From Rhizobium mongolense USDA 1844 (GTDB taxonomy: Bacteria > Pseudomonadota > Alphaproteobacteria > Rhizobiales > Rhizobiaceae): a DNA stretch of 64,000 bases. Positions within the stretch are counted from its first letter, which is position 1. Every line of letters starts with the position of its first letter. The position numbers were made by a program, and so were the translations under genes. The DNA is taken from positions 193,976 through 257,975 of the forward strand of contig NZ_ATTQ01000006.1 of the NCBI RefSeq assembly GCF_000419765.1. The letters run 5' to 3'. The notes beneath the pieces are model-generated. The model was not told where the DNA came from, did not search any database, and worked only from the letters and a program-made list of their open reading frames with translations. This document shows positions 54,030 through 61,881 of this stretch, in pieces.

Positions 54030-54497
54030 TCAATCCTCGTCGCGCAGATCCTGCTGCAGCACGCCGATGATGCGTTCCATCGCGCTTGCCATGGCCATGC
54101 ACTGCTCGATCGGCTCGGGGGACAGCACCCGTTCGATCAGGTCGGTCTGGATCACCATGGCGCGCTCGGTGACGCTGCGGCCCTCGGATGTCAGGTAGAG
54201 CCGCAGCACGCGCTTGTCCTTGTCGTCGCCGCGGCGCTCAATCAGGCCGCGTTTTTCCATCTGTGGCAGCAGCATGCTCATATTGGAGCGGCCGACGAGG
54301 AGCTTGCGGGCAAGCTCCTGCTGCGAGATGCCCTCGAAGCGATAAAGATTGATCAGAATATCGAGATGCGGGGTCTTGATATCGAGCTCTGCCAGCGAGC
54401 GGCCCAAGGATTGCTGCATCAACTGGCAGGCGCGGGCGACGGCGATCCAGCTGCGAAAACGCGGATGATCCCAAGGAAGGGATTGATTTTTGTTCAT
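54030..54497 (-). CDS. MarR family transcriptional regulator
   Basis: 155 residues, winged-helix: LARKLLVGRSNMSMLLPQME KRGLIERRGDDKDKRVLRLY, which covers the recognition helix and the wing with the conserved D-x-R. The N-terminal MNKNQSLPWDHPRFRSWIAV ARACQL is a dimerisation helix. It faces the alpha/beta hydrolase gene across a 45-base gap, so it probably controls it and itself. Confidence 0.9.
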   Translation of the reverse strand: MNKNQSLPWDHPRFRSWIAVARACQLMQQSLGRSLAELDIKTPHLDILINLYRFEGISQQELARKLLVGRSNMSMLLPQMEKRGLIERRGDDKDKRVLRLYLTSEGRSVTERAMVIQTDLIERVLSPEPIEQCMAMASAMERIIGVLQQDLRDED

Positions 54498-54510
54498 CGT
54501 TGTACTTTAT

Positions 54511-54526
54511 TGTTCAGTGTTGAACA
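54511..54526. promoter_or_regulatory. Candidate MarR operator
   Basis: TGTTCAGTGTTGAACA is a palindrome with perfect 6-bp arms (TGTTCA/TGAACA), in the 45-base region between the divergent regulator and hydrolase starts. A degenerate half (TGTTCATCGTTGTAC) lies at 54491-54505. Confidence 0.6.
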
Positions 54527-54542
54527 TTATTGGATTCCCACT

Positions 54543-55496
54543 ATGCCAAACTTTGCACTGAAGGTCACCCGCCTCGGATTTTCGCTGTTGCAGGCGGTTT
54601 CACCGCTTCTTGCGGGCAAGACGGCATTCCGGCTGTTCTGCCTGACGCCGTCCGCAAAGCCAAAGGGCGCAAAGGCGAGGGCGGCGCATGCGGCTGGCCG
54701 GGCGTTCCTGCAATCGGCGGAGCGAATCGAGCTTCGCCTTGCGGGTGGGAGGCGGGCGCATGCCTACCGGATCAACGGCGGTGCTGCCGGCAGGCGGCAG
54801 CGTTTCCTGGTGACGCACGGCTGGGGATCGAGCATGGAATACATGACCGATCTGATCGGTGCGCTTGCGGCGAGCGGCTCGGAGGTGATCGGCGTCGATT
54901 TTCCGGGCCACGGACGGGCAGGCGGACGCTTCCTGCATATGGGGCTTGCCGTACAGACGATCGCCGCAGCCGAGGCGCGGTTTGGGCCATTCGACGCGAC
55001 AGTCGGCCATTCCTTCGGCGGCGCCGCCCTGATGGTTTCGGCGGCGGGCCTGCTGCCCGAAATCGAAGCGCTGTCGGCCGGAAAGATCGTCACGATCGGC
55101 TCGCCGAGCGAGATGAAATGGCTGTTTGCCGGCTTCGGCAGGATGGTCGGCCTCCAAAAGGCGGCTCAGGCGGCGCTTGAGGGTGAGGTGCACCGGCTGA
55201 CCGGCCGGAGACTGGAGGATTTCGATGCGGGGAAGGCGGCTGCAAGAATGGCGCGCCCGATGCTGGTGATCCACGCGCAAGACGACAAGGAAGTCAGCGC
55301 TAATCATGCGCGGCGCTACGCCGCCTCGGGCGGGAGCGTGCGGCTTTTCTGGGCCAACGGCTTCGGTCACCGGCGGATCGTCAGCGCCGAGCCGGTGCTT
55401 GCGGAGATCCAGCGGTTCCTTGCCGATGATCCCATCAAGAAAGATGCTGAGATCATTCCGCTTTTTGAGCTTCCGGGCAAACGGGCGTCATTGTAG
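54543..55496 (+). CDS. Alpha/beta hydrolase
   Basis: 317 residues. After a hydrophobic lead, the fold is seen in FLVTHGWGSSMEYMTDLIGA (oxyanion HG), the nucleophile elbow ATVGHSFGGAALMVSAAG, the acid region MLVIHAQDDKEVSANH and the histidine in NGFGHRRIV. The substrate is unknown. The first ~35 residues (MPNFALKVTRLGFSLLQAVS) could anchor it to the membrane. It is divergent from and likely repressed by the MarR protein. Confidence 0.88.
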   Translation: MPNFALKVTRLGFSLLQAVSPLLAGKTAFRLFCLTPSAKPKGAKARAAHAAGRAFLQSAERIELRLAGGRRAHAYRINGGAAGRRQRFLVTHGWGSSMEYMTDLIGALAASGSEVIGVDFPGHGRAGGRFLHMGLAVQTIAAAEARFGPFDATVGHSFGGAALMVSAAGLLPEIEALSAGKIVTIGSPSEMKWLFAGFGRMVGLQKAAQAALEGEVHRLTGRRLEDFDAGKAAARMARPMLVIHAQDDKEVSANHARRYAASGGSVRLFWANGFGHRRIVSAEPVLAEIQRFLADDPIKKDAEIIPLFELPGKRASL

Positions 55497-55531
55497 CGTC
55501 AATTCGGTCTTTGGAACGTGGCAGGACGATC

Positions 55532-56143
55532 ATGAAAGTTATCAGGACGGTTGAGGAACTCGGCAAAATCTATGAGGGAGGCCTGACGCAGGCATCCCTT
55601 GCCAAGGTGACCAAGGCGCTGACGCCGCTCTACCGCCAGATGATCGAAGCTGCGCCCTTCATGGCGCTGGCGACCGTCGGGCCGGAAGGGCTCGACTGCT
55701 CGCCGCGCGGCGACATCGGCGGTGTCGTGCGGGTGATCGACGAAAAGACGCTGCATCTGCCCGACTGGCGCGGCAACAACCGCGTTGATTCGCTTTCAAA
55801 TATCGTGCGCGATCCGCGCCTTGCGCTCATGTTGCTGGTGCCGGGTTCGAACACGACGATGCGCATCAACGGCCGCGGGGTGGTGTCGAACGACGAGGCG
55901 CTGCTCGAAAGTTTCGAGATGAATGGTAAGCATCCGCGCACCATCGTGGTGATCACCATCGACGAGGTCTATTTCCAGTGCGCCCGCGCTCTTATACGAG
56001 CGCAGCTTTGGAACCCGGAGAACTTTGCCGATCCGGCAAAGCTGCCGACGCCCGGCCTGATGCTCAAGGCGGCGGCGGAAGATTTCGATCACGAAACCTA
56101 CGACCGGGAGTGGGCGGGCCGTGCGGCAAAGACGATGTGGTAG
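55532..56143 (+). CDS. Pyridoxamine 5'-phosphate oxidase-like FMN-binding protein
   Basis: 203 residues with the split-barrel pattern FMALATVGPEGLDCSPRGDI, LHLPDWRGNNRVDSLSNIVR and LALMLLVPGSNTTMRINGRG. It matches the PPOX subgroup with a helical N-terminus (TIGR04025-like). These proteins bind FMN or F420 and reduce unknown substrates. The ATG at 55532 follows the weak GGACGAT. It lies 35 bases after the hydrolase and may belong to the same transcript. Confidence 0.85.
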   Translation: MKVIRTVEELGKIYEGGLTQASLAKVTKALTPLYRQMIEAAPFMALATVGPEGLDCSPRGDIGGVVRVIDEKTLHLPDWRGNNRVDSLSNIVRDPRLALMLLVPGSNTTMRINGRGVVSNDEALLESFEMNGKHPRTIVVITIDEVYFQCARALIRAQLWNPENFADPAKLPTPGLMLKAAAEDFDHETYDREWAGRAAKTMW

Positions 56144-56166
56144 GCAGCTGTCACCGAATGGTGATG

Positions 56167-57234
56167 CTACGACTTGTAGATCAGCCAGCTCTTGCTGAAG
56201 TCTTTCTGCATACCATCCTGGTAGAGGGTGCAGCAGTTGCGCCCGGCGTTCTTTGCTCCGTAAAGAGCGATGTCGGTCTTGTAGTAAAGCTCGCCCGGAT
56301 CATCGGCGTTCGATGCCATGCAGACACCCATGGAGACGGTCACGGGGCCATAATTCACGCGGGTGCGGGAATTCTTGAAGGGGGTCGCCTCGAGCGTGCG
56401 GCGGATGCGCTCCGCCATGCTCATCACTTCCTCCGGCGTATTGCCGTCGACGATCAGCGCAAACTCCTCACCGCCGGTGCGGGCGACGAAGATATCGCGG
56501 CGGACATTGGCGCGGATGACGGAGGCGACGGTCGCGAGGATCTTGTCGCCGACCGGATGGCCGTAGGTGTCGTTGATCTTTTTGAAATTGTCGATATCGG
56601 CAAGTACCAGCGCGGTGAGGGGCTTCAGTGCCGGATTGTCGAAGACGGCGGCGAGGCGATCGTCGAAGGCCCGGCGGTTGGAAAGGCGCGTCAGCGAGTC
56701 GGTATTGGCTATGCGCTTGTATTCATCGAGTTCCTTGCGGACCCGGTCCATCTCCTGCGAGCGCTGGGCGACGTTCTCGACAGTCCTTTCGCCATGCGCC
56801 ATTGTATCGCCGGTCGCCTCGGTCAGAATCGTGATGGCGTTTTCGATGAGTTCGACGCTGGCGGCACTCTTGGAATTGATGCGCTTGTAGGTTTCGCCGA
56901 GCAGCTTGTTGTAGCTTTCGAGCGAGGTCTGCTCCTGGCGCAGGACGCGCAGGAGCCCTTCAAGCTCGGCGGCGATGCGCGTGTGAGCGTCATCGAAGAC
57001 ACGGGCGGGCGAATGGGTGAAATGCTGCGCGCCGAGCGCGTCGAGTTCTTGCTGCGTCGCCTGGCTGCCAAGCGCAGCAAGATCGCGCGTCAAGGCGGGG
57101 TTGGAGCCGATATAGGCCTCATAGAAGAGCTCGTAATTGCGCGGGATTGGCGCGACCCCCATCGAGCGCATGGCATAGGTGATCTGACCTGCCACGTCGG
57201 GAATCTGCGCCTTTGGCGCTGCAGCCGCAGTCAT
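56167..57234 (-). CDS. GGDEF-domain diguanylate cyclase
   Basis: 355 residues, soluble. The first 180 residues are helical (MTAAAAPKAQIPDVAGQITY, DVAGQI...NYELFYEAYIGS) without a recognised sensor; a coiled coil leads to the GGDEF domain. The active site is GGEEF (FVARTGGEEFALIVDG) with SLTRLSNRRAFDDRLAAVF and LADIDNFKKINDTYGHPVGD upstream, so synthesis of c-di-GMP from GTP is expected. The residues five before GGEEF read VRRD rather than RxxD, so the usual inhibitory I-site appears absent. Confidence 0.92.
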   Translation of the reverse strand: MTAAAAPKAQIPDVAGQITYAMRSMGVAPIPRNYELFYEAYIGSNPALTRDLAALGSQATQQELDALGAQHFTHSPARVFDDAHTRIAAELEGLLRVLRQEQTSLESYNKLLGETYKRINSKSAASVELIENAITILTEATGDTMAHGERTVENVAQRSQEMDRVRKELDEYKRIANTDSLTRLSNRRAFDDRLAAVFDNPALKPLTALVLADIDNFKKINDTYGHPVGDKILATVASVIRANVRRDIFVARTGGEEFALIVDGNTPEEVMSMAERIRRTLEATPFKNSRTRVNYGPVTVSMGVCMASNADDPGELYYKTDIALYGAKNAGRNCCTLYQDGMQKDFSKSWLIYKS

Positions 57235-57578
57235 TCGGCATACTCCTCAATGAGATTTCGAAGGCAATCTTCTATTGATTAGCTTAAATTCGTTGGGAAA
57301 GGATTAAAGGCATATATACTAAAGATTAGATGTGAGTATTCTGGTTCCTCGACAATGAAATACTAGGCAATTGAAATCAGGCGAGAACCTGAGTCTTCAT
57401 CATTTTTTGGCGCATTTGCCGCGAAAGACACCCCAAATTATGCAGGCATTTCCGACGACTTTAATCGTCTTCGATTTGTTGACAGTTGGTGTCGAAATTG
57501 TGCTCTTTTGTAAACGGTGGACGAGGTGCACATTCCTTCTCAATGGACCTGGAGCGGTCCAACAGAAGGCATGAGATT
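57235..57578. other. AT-rich intergenic region
   Basis: Upstream of the cyclase and the small membrane protein. It is noticeably AT-rich between 57260 and 57330 (including CATATATACTAAAG), suggesting promoters in one or both directions. The open frames inside have no protein character. Confidence 0.4.
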
Positions 57579-57803
57579 ATGGAAACCTCTCGTCATACGT
57601 CCCCGGTCATTCTTGCGGCCGCCATTGTCGCCGGCTCGGCATTGTTGCTGCAGGACCGCGGCTTCTTCGACGGCGCGTTCCGCACCGATATCCTCGCCAG
57701 CGTAAGCGCCGAGGAATCGCTGGGCGCTGCCGATTTTCAGGCTTTGAATAGTCGAGCCAGCACCCAGCGGATCGATCCGCGCAAGACCGCGGCGGTTCAC
57801 TGA
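57579..57803 (+). CDS. Small membrane-anchored or secreted hypothetical protein
   Basis: 74 residues. A single hydrophobic helix (TSPVILAAAIVAGSALLLQD) is followed by GFFDGAFRTDILASVSAEES LG and a charged tail. The GAFRTDILA core recurs as GAFHTEILA in the small frame at 59651-59906, so this is one of a pair. AGAAGG lies 10 bases before the ATG. No known family. Confidence 0.55.
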   Translation: METSRHTSPVILAAAIVAGSALLLQDRGFFDGAFRTDILASVSAEESLGAADFQALNSRASTQRIDPRKTAAVH

Positions 57804-57809
57804 TGGCAC

Positions 57810-59417
57810 TCAGCCGAGATTGAGCTCCTGGAAGAAGTCGTTGCCTTTGTCGTCGATGACGATGAAGGCCGGGAAATCCACGACCTCGATCTTCCAGACA
57901 GCCTCCATGCCGAGTTCTGGATATTCCAGGACGTCGACCTTCTTGATGCAATCCTGCGCCAGGCGGGCGGCCGGACCGCCGATCGAGCCGAGATAGAAGC
58001 CGCCGTGCGCCTTGCAGGCTTCGCGCACGGCACGGGAACGGTTACCCTTGGCAAGCATCACCATCGAGCCGCCGAATGACTGGAACTGGTCGACATAGCT
58101 GTCCATGCGGCCGGCGGTGGTCGGGCCGAAGGAGCCAGAGGCGTAGCCGGCGGGCGTCTTTGCCGGACCGGCATAATAAACCGGGTGGTTCTTCATGTAG
58201 TCGGGCATGCCTTCACCCTTTTCGAGGCGTTCGCGGATTTTCGCATGGGCGAGGTCGCGCGCGACGATGATCGTTCCCGTCAGCGATAGGCGGGTCTTGA
58301 CCGGATGCCTGGTCAATTCGGCAAGGATGTTGGCCATCGACTGGTTGAGATCGATGCGGACCATCGATTCCGACAGCTTCGTCTTGTCGATCTCCGGCAT
58401 ATACTTCGACGGATCGGTTTCCAGCTGTTCGACGAAAATGCCGTCGCGTGTGATCCTGCCCTTGGCCTGACGATCGGCAGAACAGGAGACGCCGAGGCCG
58501 ATCGGCAGCGATGCGCCGTGGCGGGGCAGGCGGATGACGCGCACGTCGTGACAGAAATATTTGCCGCCGAACTGGGCGCCGACGCCCATTTGCTGCGTCA
58601 GCTCGTGGATTTCCCTTTCCATCTCGACATCGCGGAAGGCGTGGCCGCTCTCGCAGCCTTCCCTCGGCAGGTTGTCGAGGTAGCGTGTCGATGCGAGCTT
58701 GACGGTCTTGAGGTTCATTTCGGCCGAGGTGCCGCCGATGACGATCGCCAGATGGTAGGGGGGGCAGGCTGCCGTCCCCAGCGTCAGGATCTTTTCCTCG
58801 AGGAAGTCGATCATGCGGTCATGCGTCAGAAGCGAGGGCGTGCCCTGATAGAGGAAGGTCTTGTTGGCCGAACCGCCGCCCTTGGCGACGAAGAGGAAAT
58901 CGTAGGAATCCGTGCCTTCCTCATAAATGTCGATCTGGGCGGGCAGGTTGTTTTTGGTGTTTTTCTCCTCGAACATCTTGAGAGGCGCGAGCTGCGAATA
59001 GCGCAGGTTCTTCTTCTCGTAGGCGTCCATCACGCCCTTTGCGAGTGCTGCGTAATCGCCGCCTTCGGTCCACACCCGGCGGCCTTTCTTGCCCATGATG
59101 ATCGCAGTACCGGTGTCCTGGCACATGGGGAGGATGCCGCTTGCAGCGATATTGGCGTTCTTCAGAAGGTCGTAGGCGACGAAACGGTCGTTTTCGGTTG
59201 CTTCCGGATCGTCGAGGATAGCGGCAAGCTGCTTCAGGTGGCCGGGCCGCAGCAGATGGTTGATGTCGGCAAAGGCAGTTTCGGCAAGCAGGCGCATGCC
59301 CTCTGGTTCTACCGTCAGGATCTCTTGTCCCCTGAAGCTGTCGACAGAGACGTGGTCGCTGCTGATCTTGCGGTAAGGGGTGGTGTCCTTGCCGAGCGGG
59401 AAGAGATCGTCAGCCAT
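57810..59417 (-). CDS. fumA: Class I (iron-sulfur) fumarate hydratase
   Basis: 535 residues. The [4Fe-4S] enzyme interconverts fumarate and L-malate in the TCA cycle. Cluster cysteines are visible in [20 protein letters not shown] (Cys99), [20 protein letters not shown] and [15 protein letters not shown]. The C-terminal beta domain has [24 protein letters not shown]. The ATG giving [10 protein letters not shown] has GAAAGG about 10 bases upstream and gives the family length; upstream frame is not coding. It may be oxygen-sensitive, in contrast to the fumC product encoded nearby. Confidence 0.93.
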   Translation of the reverse strand: MADDLFPLGKDTTPYRKISSDHVSVDSFRGQEILTVEPEGMRLLAETAFADINHLLRPGHLKQLAAILDDPEATENDRFVAYDLLKNANIAASGILPMCQDTGTAIIMGKKGRRVWTEGGDYAALAKGVMDAYEKKNLRYSQLAPLKMFEEKNTKNNLPAQIDIYEEGTDSYDFLFVAKGGGSANKTFLYQGTPSLLTHDRMIDFLEEKILTLGTAACPPYHLAIVIGGTSAEMNLKTVKLASTRYLDNLPREGCESGHAFRDVEMEREIHELTQQMGVGAQFGGKYFCHDVRVIRLPRHGASLPIGLGVSCSADRQAKGRITRDGIFVEQLETDPSKYMPEIDKTKLSESMVRIDLNQSMANILAELTRHPVKTRLSLTGTIIVARDLAHAKIRERLEKGEGMPDYMKNHPVYYAGPAKTPAGYASGSFGPTTAGRMDSYVDQFQSFGGSMVMLAKGNRSRAVREACKAHGGFYLGSIGGPAARLAQDCIKKVDVLEYPELGMEAVWKIEVVDFPAFIVIDDKGNDFFQELNLG

Positions 59418-59650
59418 CGATGTGACCTTTCTTGAGAATTGGCATCGCACAGTTTGGAACCGATCTAAATCGGCCGAACGGCAAATGCAATCGTCAAGCA
59501 GGCATCGTTGCCCCCATCGCACGACGACCACAGCGGCGTGGTTATTCGGCGTTCATGGATGGTGAATTATACCCGCTTTAAACCGGACTTCAGCGAGCAC
59601 AGATATCAGTAAGCGGGCCAGGCAGAACGCCGAACAGGCCGAGCAAAGAG

Positions 59651-59906
59651 ATGCAACGATACAAAGATCTCAGCATCATCATTTTTGTCGTCAGCGATGG
59701 CTCTCGTCATCGTCAGCAGCGCTGCAAACGGCTTCAGCAAAGGCAGTGGTTATCTGAACGGCGCCTTCCACACGGAAATCCTTGCAATGCCTAATCCTGC
59801 CGAGGTTTTCTATGCCGGTTCCTTGAAGGGCCGGAGCTTTCGGCAGCACGTCAGTAGAAACCCGCCCGGCACGCGCAGCCGGGCGAATCTTGTCAGAGGA
59901 GATTAG
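59651..59906 (+). pseudogene. Small membrane protein paralogue, apparently frameshifted
   Basis: One frame starts MQRYKDLSIIIFVVS at 59651 with GCAAAGAG upstream; the continuation is in another frame, SAMALVIVSSAANGFSKGSG YLNGAFHTEILAMPNPAEVF YAG, ending at 59906. Joined, they give a hydrophobic helix plus GAFHTEILA, matching the protein at 57579-57803. Either a one-base slip has broken the gene or a shorter protein starts at the ATG at 59697, which lacks a good ribosome binding site. Confidence 0.4.
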
Positions 59907-60053
59907 AACGCACGCTGCAGGCGAAACAATCGCAGCATGAAGTCGATGTCTTCAGCGGCTTCGTGATCACGGCTGACGTAGGTGGCGGTCAGCTTCGTCG
60001 AAAGGTTGTCGACGATCTGGTGATCGAGCGTAATACCGATCACAAGGCGGTTT
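59903..60053 (-). pseudogene. C-terminal remnant of an outer-membrane beta-barrel protein
   Basis: The minus strand reads RLVIGITLDHQIVDNLSTKL TATYVSRDHEAAEDIDFMLR LFRLQRAF and stops. The alternation of residues and the terminal phenylalanine fit the last strands of a rhizobial outer-membrane protein. A stop codon lies just upstream in frame, so nothing of the rest remains. It lies between the small paralogue and fumC. Confidence 0.45.
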
Positions 60054-60081
60054 CACGAATCGCTCATCAACTTTCGCCGGC

Positions 60082-61473
60082 TTATTTCGGGCCGATCATC
60101 TGCTCGGGGCGGACGATCTCGTCGTACTGTTCGGAGGTGACGAGCCCGCTTGCGAGTGCTTCTTCCTTCAACGTCGTGCCGTTCTTGTGCGCCGTCTTGG
60201 CGATCTTGGCGGCGTTGTCGTAGCCGATCGTCGGGGCAAGCGCGGTAACGAGCATCAGGGAACGCTCCAGGCCGGCCTTGATATTGTCTTCGCGGGCCTC
60301 GATGCCGACGACGCAATTGTCGGTGAAGGAAATAGCCGCATCGCCGAGAAGCTGGACCGACTGCAGGAAATTATAGGCCATCATCGGGTTATAGACGTTG
60401 AGCTCGAAATGACCCTGGCTGCCTGCGAAGGTGAGGGCGGCGTGATTGCCAAAGACGTGGGCGCAGACCTGCGTCAGCGCCTCGCACTGCGTCGGGTTGA
60501 CCTTGCCCGGCATGATCGACGAGCCCGGTTCGTTCTCCGGCAGCGACAGCTCGCCTAGGCCGGCACGCGGGCCGGAGCCGAGCAGGCGGATGTCGTTGGC
60601 GATCTTGAAGAGGGCGGCTGCTGCGGCATTGATGGCGCCGTGGCTGAAAACCATGCTGTCATGCGAGGCAAGCGCCTCGAACTTGTTGGGCGCGGTGACA
60701 AACGGCATATCGGTAATCTTCGCGATCTCCTCCGCCACCTTTTCCGCAAAGCCGGCCGGCGCGTTCAGCCCGGTGCCGACGGCGGTGCCGCCCTGCGCCA
60801 GTTCGCAAAGGCCGGGAAGCGTCATCTCGATGCGCTTGATGGCCGAGCCTGCCTGTGCCGCATAGCCGGAGAATTCCTGCCCGAGCGTCAGCGGCGTCGC
60901 GTCTTGGGTATGCGTGCGGCCGATTTTGATGATGTGGTTGAACTCGACGACCTTCATGTCGAGGGCCGCATGCAGGTGCTTCAGGGCCGGTAACAGGTGG
61001 TGGGCGATCTGCTCGGCGCAGGCGATGTGCATGGCCGTCGGGTATGTGTCGTTCGAAGACTGGCTCATGTTGACGTGGTCGTTCGGATGCACCGGCTTCT
61101 TGGACCCCATGACGCCGCCGAGCATTTCGATCGCCCGATTGGAGATCACCTCGTTGGCGTTCATGTTCGACTGCGTGCCCGAGCCTGTCTGCCAGACGAC
61201 GAGCGGGAAATGGTCGTTGAGCTTGCCGTCGATGACCTCTTGAGCGGCGTCGACGATCGCATTGCCGATTACCGGATCGAGCTGGCCGAGTTCCATGTTC
61301 ACCCTGGCGGCTGCCTGTTTGACGACGCCGAGGGCGCGCACGATCGACAGCGGCTGCTTTTCCCAACCGATCTTGAAATTACCGAGCGAGCGCTGCGCCT
61401 GGGCGCCCCAATATCGGTCGCCCGCCACGTCGATCGGGCCAAAGGTATCTGTTTCGGTACGGGTCGAGGTCAT
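60082..61473 (-). CDS. fumC: Class II fumarate hydratase
   Basis: 463 residues, cofactor-free homotetrameric fumarase. Signatures are [64 protein letters not shown] and the family motif [20 protein letters not shown], which holds the catalytic serine loop. It serves the TCA cycle under oxidative or iron-poor conditions when the iron-sulfur enzyme fails. The ATG at 61473 ([10 protein letters not shown]) is preferred because AGGAAGG then has 7-base spacing; an ATG two codons upstream would be too close. Confidence 0.94.
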   Translation of the reverse strand: MTSTRTETDTFGPIDVAGDRYWGAQAQRSLGNFKIGWEKQPLSIVRALGVVKQAAARVNMELGQLDPVIGNAIVDAAQEVIDGKLNDHFPLVVWQTGSGTQSNMNANEVISNRAIEMLGGVMGSKKPVHPNDHVNMSQSSNDTYPTAMHIACAEQIAHHLLPALKHLHAALDMKVVEFNHIIKIGRTHTQDATPLTLGQEFSGYAAQAGSAIKRIEMTLPGLCELAQGGTAVGTGLNAPAGFAEKVAEEIAKITDMPFVTAPNKFEALASHDSMVFSHGAINAAAAALFKIANDIRLLGSGPRAGLGELSLPENEPGSSIMPGKVNPTQCEALTQVCAHVFGNHAALTFAGSQGHFELNVYNPMMAYNFLQSVQLLGDAAISFTDNCVVGIEAREDNIKAGLERSLMLVTALAPTIGYDNAAKIAKTAHKNGTTLKEEALASGLVTSEQYDEIVRPEQMIGPK

Positions 61474-61881
61474 AGCCATGCCTTCCTGTCGCATGCGCCG
61501 AAGCGCGTTCGTTTCAGGTCGGTCTTATAGGTCCGAACGGACCTCAAGAAAACCGGGCCGGAGACGAAATATGAGAGCGTTATTCATGTTTTAGGGTGTT
61601 CTTCGTGGTTTTTAGGACACGCCGGAAACTTTATGCCCGGAGGGCGCGTTTGACCACTGTGGCAATCGCGCGAAATTCGGTAAAAAATTAACTAATAATT
61701 TCATAATTTTGTGTGAACTGCTTGCCGGCGGCACGCTTTGACGGCGTCACACAAGTTGTGCCGGTGCTTCTGGCGCTCGGAGCCGGTTTCTGCCAATGGA
61801 CCGTGAAAGCCAGACTATTTGAATTTTGAAATGGGCTTGGCCCATGCCAAGGACAGCGTGATACTGGGACTGGAAAAAAGC
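61474..61881. promoter_or_regulatory. Divergent control region of fumC and the L,D-transpeptidase gene
   Basis: A 408-base gap. AGGTCCGAACGGACCT at 61529-61544 is a near-perfect palindrome (7-bp arms) about 56 bases before the fumC start and is the main regulatory candidate. A strongly AT-rich tract at 61680-61720 (TAAAAAATTAACTAATAATT) probably belongs to the transpeptidase promoter. No small gene is supported. Confidence 0.5.

Noticed and set aside
58305..59435. A 376-codon frame on the plus strand opposite the fumarase gene
   Set aside because: Antisense shadow of a gene with intact cluster cysteines; composition lacks any recognisable fold.
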